Part shown: piece after piece, positions 1 to 8,737 of the stretch
How positions within the stretch are numbered: the first letter of the stretch is position 1
Layout of the letters: each line of letters starts with the position of its first letter
NCBI RefSeq assembly: GCF_016805305.1
Contig: NZ_JAERQN010000001.1
Location: 1,510,522 to 1,574,521, forward strand
DNA from: Falsiroseomonas ponticola
GTDB lineage: Bacteria > Pseudomonadota > Alphaproteobacteria > Acetobacterales > Acetobacteraceae
Direction of reading: 5' to 3'
Length of the DNA stretch: 64,000 nucleotides
Translations under genes and position numbers: made by a program
Notes under the pieces: model-generated
What the model saw: the letters and a program-made list of their open reading frames with translations, nothing else
Database searches by the model: none
Told to the model about the DNA's origin: nothing

Positions 1-185
1 CGTGGCTTCGTTCAGGACCGCCTGGCGCAGCCAGGGGTCGGTGATGTCCTCGATGGCCAGCGAGGCCACGCCCTGATCGCGCCAGACGCGGCGGCGCAGG
101 GCTTCCATCTCGGGGCTGGTGGCCGGGCTGCGCGTGCCACGGTCGAGGCACGAGCGCGGCGGCCGAGGGGAGCCGGGGAGCGTCA
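1..185 (-). CDS. Phage hypothetical protein, 3' end outside window
   Basis: An open frame enters from the left edge and begins at ATG 185, or at an internal ATG at 111 (MEALRRRVW). The readable part ends in DITDPWLRQAVLNEAT and shows the high-GC third-position bias of its neighbours. The first 25 residues are low-complexity and rich in Pro, Arg and Ser, so the internal start may be the true one. It follows the primase-polymerase gene on the same strand and probably belongs to the same early operon. I recognise no domain. Confidence 0.45.
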
Positions 186-406
186 TGAGAGGACCGTCGC
201 CTGGCGCGCGTGCGCGCGGGCGTCCCCTGGGGGAAGGAGAAGATTCAATAATAATGATAATTCAATGGGTCTCTCTCCCTGCCCGAGGGCGCGCGTGCGT
301 GTCCATACGCGTGCGCGCGGGAAAAATTGAACTATTGAAGATCCACCCCGAGCCGGCCTCCCGCCTGGGGTTCCGGCCCGGAGATCCCTCATGCCGACGA
401 GATTGT
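186..406. promoter_or_regulatory. AT-rich gap between early phage genes, possible promoter
   Basis: About 220 bases without a convincing gene separate the primase-polymerase stop from the next minus-strand gene. They contain two AT-rich patches (about 245-275 and 328-345) in otherwise GC-rich DNA, each with TTGAAT or TTCAAT-like hexamers. This looks like a place for a leftward promoter serving the genes beyond the window edge. No single -35/-10 pair stands out. Confidence 0.3.
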
Positions 407-2728
407 TCATTGCGAACCCTCCGTGAAGAGCGGCGGCCGGGTCGGCGCGGCCGCGGTGTAGAAGGTGGTCGGCTTCGTCGTGCCGGGCTCCTGCTCGGCA
501 ACAACCAGCCCCGCTTCGACCAGCGAAGCGAGGATCTCCTCCCGCTCGCGGCGCGTCAGGAACTGAGAGCGCCGCGTGACATCGCTGCGCGACTGGCGCC
601 CGCCGTCGCGGATGATCTCCAGCAACCGCTTGTGCTTGGCCTCTGTGTCGTTGTCGGAGACCCGGCGCTCGGCCTCGCGGAGCATTGTGGCAACGCAGTG
701 CTCGACCAGGAGGGAAGCCCAGGCGACGTCTCCCGCCTCCGTGACCGGCCGCGCCGGATCGCGGCTAACCGCGGCTATCATCGCCAGCTTCGCGGTGTTC
801 TCGGCGTACCGGCCGAACAGCGCCGTGGCGTAGGTCCCGCGGTGCGAGCGGAGCAGGTCGGTGGCTTCGCGGCGCACGCGCGCCATCGCGGCCTCGGCGT
901 CCGGGCTGACCGGCACGGTGTAGGCGTGGATCGGCGCCGAGGCCTCCATGGCATCGGCGATGTTCCCACCATGGCTGTGCCCGGGCACGCCGCGGGCGAT
1001 CGCCTGCAGCGCCGACACCAGCGCCGGCGGCGGGTCCATCGGTGCCGGCGTCTCGTTGCGCTCTGGGTAGTCGTCGTCCGTCAGGAAGACCAGGAAGCGC
1101 GCGATGGAGCCGTCCGCCAGCGCGCCGCCTTCCAGCGCCGACCAGAACGGGCCCGGCACGGTGACGCCCCAGATGCAGGCGCAGGGCTGCTCGATGGTGA
1201 CGCGTGGCCGTGCCTTCTGGTCGGCGTATTCGGCACCGATGTAGGGCTCAGCCGCCGATGTGTAGAGCTTGGTCAGCTCGGACCAGATGGCCGCCTTGTG
1301 TGCGGGCGCGCGCTGGCTCAGGACCAGCTTAAGGAACTGGCCGAATTCATCTACCTGGAACAGGCGGGCGGGATGCCGCTGCAGGGAGGTGAGTAGCCCG
1401 GCCGACGACGCCAGATCCTCGCCGCCGAGATAGCGATCGAGGCCAGCGGCATAGAGCGCGCGCTTTACGCAGCGACGGGCGTGGTCCTTGCCGCCGCCAC
1501 TGTCGGCGATGCCGATGGCATAGACGTTGCTGCGCAGATCAGTGGGTGTGCGGTAGCGCCGGCCTGCGAGCGCGCCGACCAGGCAGATGGCGGCGCCAAG
1601 GGCGAGGAGAGGCTGCGGGCTGACGGCGCTGGCCGTGGCGTAGGCGACGAACTGGCCGAGCACGCCGTCTACCTGCAGGAGTTCCGGCGGCACACGGTAG
1701 GGCTTCGGCTCGGGCGCCCGCGGCATCGGCGTGGCCTCTGCCTTGGCGAGCAGCGCCGCCGCCGGGTGCGGCTGTGCCATCTGCGCGGCGATGGTGCCGT
1801 TCAGGGTGAGTGCGGGATCCGGCACCCAGCCGCGCTGCTCGGCCAGCCAGTAGATCGTCCCGGCGCCGACGCTGTGCGGCCGCAGCGAGGCCCAGCGGCG
1901 CTCCGGGGTGTCGGACCGCCCCGACTGGCCGGACTTCGGGGACTGGCGGGACCAGTCGAGCCAGAGCTCCCGGCCTTCCTCGCCGAGGGCGGCCTTGATC
2001 GCCGCGCCGACGGTGATCCATTCATTGCCGGGTAGGTCGTCATTCGGCAGCCAGGCCAGCGCGGCGGCGATGGCCTCACGCGTGCCCTTCGGGTCGCTGG
2101 GGCCGTGCCATTCGCTGCTGGGCGCCTCGGCCAGGATCGAGTTGATCCGCAGATCGTCCGGGATGAGCCTCCAGGCGGCGTCGAGAAAGGCGTGGCAGGC
2201 TGCCTCCTCCACTACGGGGAGCCTGTCCAGGGGCACGTCCAGCAGGTTGGCCTCCGGCCAGGCATAGGGCTGGCCGGTGTCGGGGTGCACGGCATAGGCG
2301 ACGAACTGCTGCCCGCGGGCCAGCACCTCCAGCGGATGGCGCTTGCGCCCGGCAAAGGGGGTGGCCGCCCGATAGACCAGCATGCGCTTCGGGGCGCGGC
2401 CGACCCGCCAGCAGGGGGTGTCGCCGAGCATCTGCGTCGCCAGGTCGCCGAGCTGGATGGCCAGGGCGGGATCAAGGATGTCGATATCGATGCCGACGAC
2501 CGCACCGGCGGCGATGCCGATCCCGCAGCCGGGCCAGCGCTGCCAGATGTCCACCTCGAAGGGCTTCGTGATGCGGTCGCAATGCCGGGCCCAGTCGGGA
2601 TAGGGCGTCCACTGGCCGCCATGGTGGCGGCCCGGCACCTTGCTGCCCGGCATGATGGGGATGACGGGATAGCCGTTGTCCACCAGCCGGGCGCCGTACA
2701 ATGCCATGAAGTTGGGAGCGGCAGTCAT
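407..2728 (-). CDS. Bifunctional primase-polymerase with DUF3987-type helicase
   Basis: Likely the replication initiator/primase of the prophage (773 aa). The N-terminal third has the prim-pol fold, with the acidic pair in GIDIDILD (about residue 80) as candidate metal ligands. A primase C-terminal-2-like segment follows around residues 220-270 (LPNDDLPGNEWITVGAAIKA). The C-terminal half resembles DUF3987 ATPases, with a P-loop-like GIADSGGGKD and an acidic Walker B in FQVDEFG. It ends with a winged-helix-like tail (RREREEILASLVEAGLV). Its start overlaps the DUF6511 gene stop by 4 bases, so it is translationally coupled. The call rests on motif order; the substrate origin is unknown. Confidence 0.85.
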   Translation of the reverse strand: MTAAPNFMALYGARLVDNGYPVIPIMPGSKVPGRHHGGQWTPYPDWARHCDRITKPFEVDIWQRWPGCGIGIAAGAVVGIDIDILDPALAIQLGDLATQMLGDTPCWRVGRAPKRMLVYRAATPFAGRKRHPLEVLARGQQFVAYAVHPDTGQPYAWPEANLLDVPLDRLPVVEEAACHAFLDAAWRLIPDDLRINSILAEAPSSEWHGPSDPKGTREAIAAALAWLPNDDLPGNEWITVGAAIKAALGEEGRELWLDWSRQSPKSGQSGRSDTPERRWASLRPHSVGAGTIYWLAEQRGWVPDPALTLNGTIAAQMAQPHPAAALLAKAEATPMPRAPEPKPYRVPPELLQVDGVLGQFVAYATASAVSPQPLLALGAAICLVGALAGRRYRTPTDLRSNVYAIGIADSGGGKDHARRCVKRALYAAGLDRYLGGEDLASSAGLLTSLQRHPARLFQVDEFGQFLKLVLSQRAPAHKAAIWSELTKLYTSAAEPYIGAEYADQKARPRVTIEQPCACIWGVTVPGPFWSALEGGALADGSIARFLVFLTDDDYPERNETPAPMDPPPALVSALQAIARGVPGHSHGGNIADAMEASAPIHAYTVPVSPDAEAAMARVRREATDLLRSHRGTYATALFGRYAENTAKLAMIAAVSRDPARPVTEAGDVAWASLLVEHCVATMLREAERRVSDNDTEAKHKRLLEIIRDGGRQSRSDVTRRSQFLTRREREEILASLVEAGLVVAEQEPGTTKPTTFYTAAAPTRPPLFTEGSQ

Positions 2729-3075
2729 CCCGGCACCGCCTGCACCTTGGCCACGGCGCTGTTGATAGCGATCTGCTGCTCGATGAGGCTGTCGACGTAG
2801 GCGCCACAGACCGCCTCGATGAAGCCACGCCAGTCCTGCTCGGACCAGGTGGCCATGTCGGTGCGGCCGACGGCATCTATGTACTGGCCGGCGATGTCGC
2901 CGGCCGTGAGCATGGCGGCGACCTCCTGGTCGTTGGGATCAACCATGCGGCGTTCCCTCCAGAGGTTGAGGCAGAAGGGGGAGCAGGAGGGCACGGTCCA
3001 ATGCACCCGCAGCGAGCGGGCCGGGTGCCACCAGAGCCAGTGCCAGGCGGGGCGTGGGCAGGTGCGGCATGTCAC
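2725..3075 (-). CDS. DUF6511-like phage protein
   Basis: This 116-aa protein starts with a Cys- and Trp-rich segment (MTCRTCP, then a WHW motif) that may bind zinc. A helical C-terminal part follows with EQDWRGFIEAVCGAYVDSL. The pattern matches small phage proteins annotated as DUF6511 that sit between a helicase and a primase. Both ends overlap the neighbouring genes by 4 bases. A shorter start at Met44 (MVDPNDQEV) is possible but would lose the Cys motif. Function unknown. Confidence 0.7.
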   Translation of the reverse strand: MTCRTCPRPAWHWLWWHPARSLRVHWTVPSCSPFCLNLWRERRMVDPNDQEVAAMLTAGDIAGQYIDAVGRTDMATWSEQDWRGFIEAVCGAYVDSLIEQQIAINSAVAKVQAVPG

Positions 3076-4655
3076 GCGAACCTCACGGCAGTGATTTCCG
3101 TGTACTGACCGACGGGCCGCACCTGGATGGCGCTGGGCTGGCGCAGCACGTCGCGCTGCTGCAGCGCCTCATCCACGGTGAAGGGCGGCGGCAGCTGCGG
3201 GGCGCGGCGCCGCCACCAGCTGACCGCCTTCTCGCGCGGAAAGCCGGTGTGCTCGAAGCAGACCCATTCGCTGTGCCGCGCCAGGCCGCACTCGTAGGTG
3301 ACACGCAGCGAGGGCGGCTTGCCCGGCTTCTCATGCAGGGCGTAGGTGACGCCGGTGACGTCGCACCAGCTGGCCTGGATCTGTGTTGAGAGCAGGGCGT
3401 TGGACGCGGCCTGCGCCGCCACCTTCACCACGGGCGGCGGGAATTCATAATCGCACTCGATGCAGTGACGCGCGCTGGCGTGGTTGATGGTCTGGCATTC
3501 GGGACAGACCTTGATGGGCGCCTCGCCATCGCCGGCGGGTTCCTTCTTGCGGCCGTCCACCATGTCGATCGGCCCGTGCCGGGCGGTGTTGCCGGCGAAG
3601 TCGAGGACGAGGCAGTCGTCCTTGCCCTCGGCGAGGCGGGTGCCGCGGCCGACCATCTGCACGTAGAGGCCGACACTCTTGGTTGGGCGCAGCAGGGCGA
3701 TGAGGTCAGTGCCCGGCGCGTCGAAGCCGGTGGTGAGCACGTTCGCGTTGGTGACGCAGCGCAGCCGCCCCGCCTTGAAGGCGGCAAGGATGCCGTCGCG
3801 CTCCGGCGCTGGCGTGTCGCCGGTGACGGTCTCACACGACACGCCGTGCTCGCGGATGGCGTCGCGGACATGCCGGGCATGGGCGACGCCGGAGCAGAAC
3901 ACCAGCCAGGAGCCGCGGCCCTCGCCGTGCTGCACGATTTCCGTCACCGCCGCCTGCGTGACCTCGTGGCGGTCCACTGCCGCCTCGAGGTCCTTGGCGA
4001 TGAACTCGCCACCGCGGCTGCCGACGCCGCCGACGTCGAGCTGCGTCTCCGTCCGCTTCGGGATGACGGGCGAGAGATAGCCCTGCTGGATCATGTCCAG
4101 CACCGGCACCTCGTAGGCGATGTCGGTGAACAGCCGGTCCTTGCCCTCGTGCAGCAGGCCGCTGTCCAGCCGGTAGGGGGTGGCGGTGAAGCCCACCACC
4201 TTCAGCAGCCCGGCGTTGATCTCGTTCAGCTGCTTCAGGAAGGCGCGGTACATGCCGCTGTCGCCGCGCCCGAGCAGATGCGCCTCGTCGATCAGCACCA
4301 GGTCGCAGCGCTGCACCTGGTAGGCGTGGCGGTGGATGGACTGGATGCCGGCAAAGAGGATCTGCGCGTGGATGTCGCGACGCGACAGGCCGGCGGAGTA
4401 GATGCCGGCCGGTGCCTCGGGCCAGGCACGCACCAGCGCCATGAAATTTTGTTGGATCAACTCCCGTTGATGCGTGACCGTCAGGATGCGCGTGTCTGGC
4501 CACATGGTGATGGCGCGCTGCGTGAGTGCCGCGAGCACGACCGACTTTCCTGTGCCTGTCGGCAGCACCACCAGTGGGTTTCCGGTCGCGCGCTCGAAGT
4601 ACGTGAACACCGCGTCAACCGCCGTCGATTGATAGGGGCGCAAATGTATCCTCAT
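3072..4655 (-). CDS. Phage SF2 DEAD/DEAH-box helicase
   Basis: A superfamily 2 helicase (527 aa) that probably unwinds DNA during phage replication or recombination. Visible motifs are LPTGTGKS (I), IDEAHLLG (II, DEAH), FTATPYR (III) and QMVGRGTRL (VI). A four-cysteine ribbon (CPEC then CIEC) follows around residues 395-420. The start at 4655 was chosen because it overlaps the endonuclease stop and begins directly with MRIHLRPYQ, the usual Q-motif opening. Overlaps at both ends make it part of one operon. Confidence 0.9.
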   Translation of the reverse strand: MRIHLRPYQSTAVDAVFTYFERATGNPLVVLPTGTGKSVVLAALTQRAITMWPDTRILTVTHQRELIQQNFMALVRAWPEAPAGIYSAGLSRRDIHAQILFAGIQSIHRHAYQVQRCDLVLIDEAHLLGRGDSGMYRAFLKQLNEINAGLLKVVGFTATPYRLDSGLLHEGKDRLFTDIAYEVPVLDMIQQGYLSPVIPKRTETQLDVGGVGSRGGEFIAKDLEAAVDRHEVTQAAVTEIVQHGEGRGSWLVFCSGVAHARHVRDAIREHGVSCETVTGDTPAPERDGILAAFKAGRLRCVTNANVLTTGFDAPGTDLIALLRPTKSVGLYVQMVGRGTRLAEGKDDCLVLDFAGNTARHGPIDMVDGRKKEPAGDGEAPIKVCPECQTINHASARHCIECDYEFPPPVVKVAAQAASNALLSTQIQASWCDVTGVTYALHEKPGKPPSLRVTYECGLARHSEWVCFEHTGFPREKAVSWWRRRAPQLPPPFTVDEALQQRDVLRQPSAIQVRPVGQYTEITAVRFA

Positions 4656-5242
4656 TGCGTCGCGCCCCCGAGATACGCGATGGCGAGACGCAACCGCTCC
4701 GACGAATGCCGCAGGAGGCCGATCCCCTGATTGCATGGCCCGCAGAGCAACCCACGCACGAGGCCGGTGTCATGGCAGTGGTCGATGTGCAGCTTGAAGT
4801 GGTCGGGTTCGTGGCGACCGCAGATGCGGCAGGAGCTCTGCTGGTCGAACACCATGGCGAGATAGGCCTCGCGATCGAGCCCATATTCAGCACGGATGCG
4901 AGTGAACTTGCTCTTGATCTTTCCGCGTTGGAGCGCGAGGCGGTTGCACTCGACACAGTTGTTCGACGCGACATACCGCTCGTAGTGACCGTGCCGGCAC
5001 GGACGCGTGGCGTTGTAGGTCGTCCGGCCGTTGGATTGGGCTTGCAAAGCCAAAGTCATGTTGTCGGCGCTGCGCCGACCAGACTTGTGCCACCCGCCAC
5101 GGGCGATACGCACGCACTCGACGCAATTCCGGCCCCTGGTGTATCGCAGGCCTGCGTGGCCGTGCTTGCAAGGCGATCCACGAAAATGACGTGCGCCGAC
5201 GGCAACCGCGGCAGCATGGGTCGCTGGCAATTCGGTCGTCAT
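4652..5242 (-). CDS. Recombination endonuclease VII-like HNH nuclease
   Basis: The C-terminal half carries the endonuclease VII signature: CRICGR, LHIDHCHDTG, then LCGPCNQGIG. This is the His-Me-finger plus structural zinc found in phage T4 gp49 relatives that resolve branched DNA. The N-terminal half holds two copies of a short zinc-type module, C-x-HGH followed about ten residues later by C-x2-C (residues 25-43 and 82-99). These may be DNA-binding. The start at 5242 gives a clean 196-aa protein overlapping the nuclease gene upstream by 4 bases. Confidence 0.85.
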   Translation of the reverse strand: MTTELPATHAAAVAVGARHFRGSPCKHGHAGLRYTRGRNCVECVRIARGGWHKSGRRSADNMTLALQAQSNGRTTYNATRPCRHGHYERYVASNNCVECNRLALQRGKIKSKFTRIRAEYGLDREAYLAMVFDQQSSCRICGRHEPDHFKLHIDHCHDTGLVRGLLCGPCNQGIGLLRHSSERLRLAIAYLGGATQ

Positions 5243-6174
5243 GCCAACACCCCGTCGCGCCAGGTGCTGCCATCGGGCAGCCGGTAGCTGACCCAGTCCT
5301 CGCCGGCGTCGAGCTGCAGGCCCGGAACGAGGTCGGGGATATAGAGGTGCAGCGCGCAGCCAGCCTCCTGCTCGGCGCGCGCGGGGTGGTGGCCGTGCCG
5401 GGCGCAGTGCCAGGCGCCGTCCGCGACCGGGGTGGCGTGCAGGCAGGACCGGCAGTGCCGCTCCGCCGCCGCGCCGGCGTGGCAGACGGCGTGATGATCG
5501 CAGAGGCGGCATTCCCACCAGGCCGGATCCATGCTGATCCGCGCCGGGGGACGGGCTGCCTGGATGATGCGCGCCGCCTTCGCCAGGATTGCCGCGCCGG
5601 CCGCGGCGTCGTGATGGACGCGCTCCTGGTAGAGCGCGTCCGTGTCCTTGCAGACCGCCAGGTAGAAGGCGCGCTCGAGGCCGGCGAGCTGCATGTAGGC
5701 CTGCATCTGTGCCCAATGCAGCGGCTTGGAGGCGGCGACGCCCTCGGCCTTCAGCTTGGCGAAGGACTTCGCGCTGTGCGTCTTGAACTCGCAGACGTGC
5801 CAGGTCTTTGGGGCCTCGGGCAGGCCGAGCGCCACCGCGTCCATGCTGCCGCCGAAGTGGCCGCTGGCATCGCGCAGCTTCCACTGCCGGCCGGTGGCGG
5901 GATCCACCTCGAGCACGGTGACGCCGATGCGGCGGAGATCCGCGACGAAGCGCGCCTCCGCCAGGTTGCCCGTCTCGAACAGCCGCAGCAGCCTGCCTGT
6001 GTGCCGCGCCCGCGTCGCCCAGCGGAAGCTGTACCAGATGGCGCGCTCGCAGCCGGTGCCGATCAGCGAGGCGCCGAGATGCTCCCGGTAGCCGTGGTCC
6101 GCGGCCGCCTCATAGGCGGCGTAGATCGCGTCCACGGTCGAGTTGGTGGGGATGGGCAGGGCAACCATGCTCAC
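5239..6174 (-). CDS. PD-(D/E)XK nuclease, RecB/Cas4-like
   Basis: The 311-aa protein has the RecB-type nuclease core: GGSMDAVAL supplies the acidic residue and VCEFKTHS the E-x-K, followed by the QMQAYM helix. A Cys/His-rich C-terminal part (CRLCDHHAVC, then CRSC) may form a zinc or Fe-S site as in Cas4/AddB-like nucleases. Placed between the DUF669 protein and endonuclease VII, it is probably the phage recombination exonuclease. It overlaps both neighbours by 4 bases. Confidence 0.8.
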   Translation of the reverse strand: MSMVALPIPTNSTVDAIYAAYEAAADHGYREHLGASLIGTGCERAIWYSFRWATRARHTGRLLRLFETGNLAEARFVADLRRIGVTVLEVDPATGRQWKLRDASGHFGGSMDAVALGLPEAPKTWHVCEFKTHSAKSFAKLKAEGVAASKPLHWAQMQAYMQLAGLERAFYLAVCKDTDALYQERVHHDAAAGAAILAKAARIIQAARPPARISMDPAWWECRLCDHHAVCHAGAAAERHCRSCLHATPVADGAWHCARHGHHPARAEQEAGCALHLYIPDLVPGLQLDAGEDWVSYRLPDGSTWRDGVLA

Positions 6175-6710
6175 CCCGCCCGCCGCCAGGGCGCCGTCGT
6201 CGAGGTGGCCGCCGCGGGGCGCGCCGGGGCCGCGGCCGGCTGCGCGGGGGCAGGGGACGGCCCCGTCGCCGGTCGCGGGGGTGCCGCGCCGCCGGCGGCG
6301 ACGTAGCCCTTGACCTTGTTCTGCTTGCGCTGCTCCTCGGCCGGCCGGAGCTTGTCGCGGGTGTCGACCTCGACGGCGAGCGTCACCTGCATCGGGCGGA
6401 AGTGCAGCTGCTCGCTGTCGGTGACCTGCAGCTGGCCGACGGCGTGGCAGATGGCCGAGAGGGTGCGCTGGGCAATCTCGACCGTCTGCTGGTTCGGGTT
6501 CACCAGGTTCAGGTTGTCCCAGATCTTGCGGCCCTGGTGCGGGCCCTCGATGACGTCCATTTCCAGCCAGAGGTACTGGCCGTTGCCGGCGCGGGTGGCG
6601 CGCATCTCGCTTTGCACGATCTGCACGGTGTACCGCCCGGGCGGCAGGAGCTCGAAGGGCGCGGCGGGCTCGACGGCGCTGGCGTCGAAGTGCTGGTTCA
6701 GCTGGGCCAT
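6171..6710 (-). CDS. DUF669 family phage protein (ssDNA-associated)
   Basis: This 179-aa protein has the DUF669 hallmarks: an opening around LLPPGRYTVQI, YLWLEMDVIEGPHQGRKIWDNL in the middle, and a C-terminal Pro/Ala-rich tail. DUF669 proteins sit beside Sak/Erf-type recombinases in many phages and are thought to act as single-strand-binding or accessory proteins. The Sak4-like ATPase directly upstream supports that role here. The assignment is to the family only. Confidence 0.85.
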   Translation of the reverse strand: MAQLNQHFDASAVEPAAPFELLPPGRYTVQIVQSEMRATRAGNGQYLWLEMDVIEGPHQGRKIWDNLNLVNPNQQTVEIAQRTLSAICHAVGQLQVTDSEQLHFRPMQVTLAVEVDTRDKLRPAEEQRKQNKVKGYVAAGGAAPPRPATGPSPAPAQPAAAPARPAAATSTTAPWRRAG

Positions 6711-6713
6711 GGA

Positions 6714-7490
6714 TCAGCTCCGTGCTGCGGGGGTGGCGTTGGCGTTGGCGTAGAACGGGATGTGCGCGGCGAAGTCGGGCCAGGAGAGCGGCAGCGTCTC
6801 CGGCAGGCCGAAGCGGTTCTTGGCCAGGAAGGCTGGGCGCTCGGCGGTGTGCAGCAGGCGATCGCCGCCGCTGATGCCGCGCACCACCTTCTTGTTGAAG
6901 CCGACGTCCGACTTCAGGGTGGTGACGCGGTAGTTGGCGAAGAGCACCGCATCGACGTGCTCCTGCACCAGCGCCGAGGCTCGCGCGTGCAGCTTCGGCT
7001 GGTAGCGGTCGTAGGGCTCGGTTTCGGGGCTATCGAAGCGCCGGATCTCGGTATGGGCGATCATGATGATGCCCATGCTGCGCTCGTCGCGCAGGGCGTT
7101 GAGGCCGTCGAGGACGCTGCGCCAGGTATCCAGCGCGGCCAGATAGCCCTTGCCGTAGCCGAAGGCCTCGATGTTCGGCTGGTTGTGCTGCAGCGCGGTG
7201 TGCTGCCAGATCAGCGGCTCCAGCCAGTCGAGGCTGTCCACCACGACGGTCTGGAAGTCATGCGGCTCGCTGTAGAGGGAGGCGAGTGCCTCCATCACCG
7301 CGTCAAAGCTGCGCAGCACGCCGAAGGTCGGCGCCTCGATCAGCCCGAGGCCGTCCTCGGTCTGGATGACAACGGGGCGCGGCGCGGAGGTGGCGAACAG
7401 CGTCTTGCCGACGCCGGCGACGCCGTAGGTAAGCAGCCGTGGCGGTGTGAGGCTGCTGCTGCTGCGCAGGGAGGCGAGGGAGATCGCCAT
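6714..7490 (-). CDS. Sak4-like RecA-fold ATPase (AAA_24)
   Basis: A 258-aa P-loop ATPase with Walker A GVAGVGKT near residue 24 and Walker B TVVVDSLDW near residue 85. It is RecA-like in length and layout but lacks RecA's extra domains, which fits Sak4/AAA_24 single-strand annealing proteins. Neighbours are a DUF669 protein and a RecB-like nuclease, the usual recombination cassette. It likely promotes annealing during phage DNA repair and replication. Confidence 0.8.
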   Translation of the reverse strand: MAISLASLRSSSSLTPPRLLTYGVAGVGKTLFATSAPRPVVIQTEDGLGLIEAPTFGVLRSFDAVMEALASLYSEPHDFQTVVVDSLDWLEPLIWQHTALQHNQPNIEAFGYGKGYLAALDTWRSVLDGLNALRDERSMGIIMIAHTEIRRFDSPETEPYDRYQPKLHARASALVQEHVDAVLFANYRVTTLKSDVGFNKKVVRGISGGDRLLHTAERPAFLAKNRFGLPETLPLSWPDFAAHIPFYANANATPAARS

Positions 7491-7678
7491 CAGTGCGTCT
7501 CCGCCTTCGGCGTGCGCGGCTTCGCCTTGATGACGTTGACGTCGATGCTGCCACCGGCGCGGGCGACGACCTCGGCGAAGCTGTCGAGCGTCGGCTCGAA
7601 GGCGGCGACGTCCTTCGACCGTGCGATCGCGTCGCCTTCCAGCGGGATGCTGACCTGAATGCGGAGCTCGTAGCCCAT
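7490..7678 (-). CDS. Small phage protein, unknown
   Basis: A 62-aa protein (begins MGYELRIQVSIPLEG) fits exactly between two coupled genes, with single-base to few-base overlaps on both sides. That argues it is translated. The beta-rich start and an amphipathic helix (DSFAEVVARAG) suggest a compact accessory protein, perhaps binding the ATPase next door. No family recognised. Confidence 0.6.
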   Translation of the reverse strand: MGYELRIQVSIPLEGDAIARSKDVAAFEPTLDSFAEVVARAGGSIDVNVIKAKPRTPKAETH

Positions 7679-8154
7679 CAGGCGGGATCCTTCTGTTCGA
7701 GGGTGTAGGAGGGACGGCCGGTCGCGACGGTGCGCGCCGCCGCGAAGACCTCGCGGATGCGCGGCGGCCAGGCCGTGAAGCGGCTCTCGGGGACGCGGAT
7801 CTCGGTGGTGACGTAGTCGGCCGGGTCCTCGCCCCAGCCGCGGATCGTGGCGACGGCCCCGGCCAGCCGGCCCTGGTGCCAGTCCACCTTCTTCGGGAGG
7901 TCGGCGATCACCGCGAAGCCGTCCGCCTCGAGCCGGACCCGGCCGGTGTCCCTGCCGTCGGCCCGGCGCGCCGCGGTCGCAGCGTCCCCGAAGCGCTGAT
8001 GCAGGGCATTGTTCAGCAGGTCCGCGAGGCGCTTGGCATCGGCCTTGAGCGCATCGACCTCGTCGAGGAGCAGAGCGAGATGGTCGACGGGCAAGCAGGC
8101 GACCTGTGCGGCGGTCATCGCTCGCAGCTGCGCCAGAGTGGTTCGGTTCGTCAT
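7678..8154 (-). CDS. Phage hypothetical protein
   Basis: This is a 158-aa protein, with a helical N-terminus (MTNRTTLAQLRAMTAAQVACL, then a leucine-rich LLLDEVDALKADAKRL). A C-terminal segment follows that may bind nucleic acid (RFTAWPPRIREVFAAA). The ATG at 8154 was chosen because an AGGGAAG ribosome site precedes it. An in-frame ATG at 8211 that overlaps the upstream gene is possible. Function unknown. Confidence 0.6.
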   Translation of the reverse strand: MTNRTTLAQLRAMTAAQVACLPVDHLALLLDEVDALKADAKRLADLLNNALHQRFGDAATAARRADGRDTGRVRLEADGFAVIADLPKKVDWHQGRLAGAVATIRGWGEDPADYVTTEIRVPESRFTAWPPRIREVFAAARTVATGRPSYTLEQKDPA

Positions 8155-8207
8155 CGGGCTTCCCTGCTGGAGAGTGGGATAGGGTCCGGCGGGCATGGTG
8201 GAGGCGC

Positions 8208-8318
8208 TCATCGGAAGGCGATCAGGCCGAACAGCCAGCACATGACGACGACGCTGCCGGCGTAGAGCGTGCCGCCGAGCAGGATGTGCAGGAGGTCGAG
8301 GATGCGGTGCCGCGTCAC
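8208..8318 (-). CDS. Tiny single-span membrane protein
   Basis: A 36-aa frame starts at GTG 8318 and overlaps the upstream stop in a GTGA arrangement. After a basic start (MTRHRILDL) it is almost entirely hydrophobic, including GSVVVMCWLFGLIAF. Coupled position, codon bias and one clear membrane span support a real small gene. It could be a membrane-acting phage accessory protein, but nothing points to a specific role. Confidence 0.5.
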   Translation of the reverse strand: MTRHRILDLLHILLGGTLYAGSVVVMCWLFGLIAFR

Positions 8319-8737
8319 GCTGCGCTCCGCGTGATGGCGTCCGCCGGCGGCAGCGGGCCATGCTCGATGGCGTGGCGGCGTTCACGGCGCGCATCGTCGG
8401 CATCGGCGTCGCACCGCGCGCTGCGGTCGGCGACCTCGAGCCAGACATGCAGGGGCAGGACGACGAAGGGGGTGGCGCGATCGCGCCAGAGGAACAGCGC
8501 ATCGTTGTCGCCGAGCCAGCGCTGCAGCGTCTTGAAGCCGTTGCCCTCGCCGCGGGCCTTGACCTCCGCCTTGATCGGCTCGGCGCCGCGCACATGAAGG
8601 TCGATGTCGGCGCCGTTGCCCTGGTAGTGTGAGGCGCCCGAGAGCGGCACGCGCTCGGCGCGGATGCCACACTTCGTGTGGAGCTCGACCAGCGCACGCT
8701 CGCGCCGGATGCCCTTGTCGCGGGAGGCCTTGCCCAT
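8315..8737 (-). CDS. Holliday-junction-resolvase-like PD-(D/E)XK protein
   Basis: A 140-aa protein opening MGKASRDKGIRRERAL, which resembles the basic start plus N-terminal Glu of Hjc-type resolvases. NGADIDLHV (D) and IKAEVKAR (E-x-K) follow at the expected spacing of the PD-(D/E)XK core. It likely cuts branched phage DNA. The start overlaps the upstream stop in a TGATG arrangement. The fold call is good; the exact substrate is inferred. Confidence 0.7.
   Translation of the reverse strand: MGKASRDKGIRRERALVELHTKCGIRAERVPLSGASHYQGNGADIDLHVRGAEPIKAEVKARGEGNGFKTLQRWLGDNDALFLWRDRATPFVVLPLHVWLEVADRSARCDADADDARRERRHAIEHGPLPPADAITRSAA

Noticed and set aside
119..1396. Plus-strand 425-codon frame at the left edge
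   Set aside because: Opposite the primase-polymerase; Arg-rich and not protein-like.
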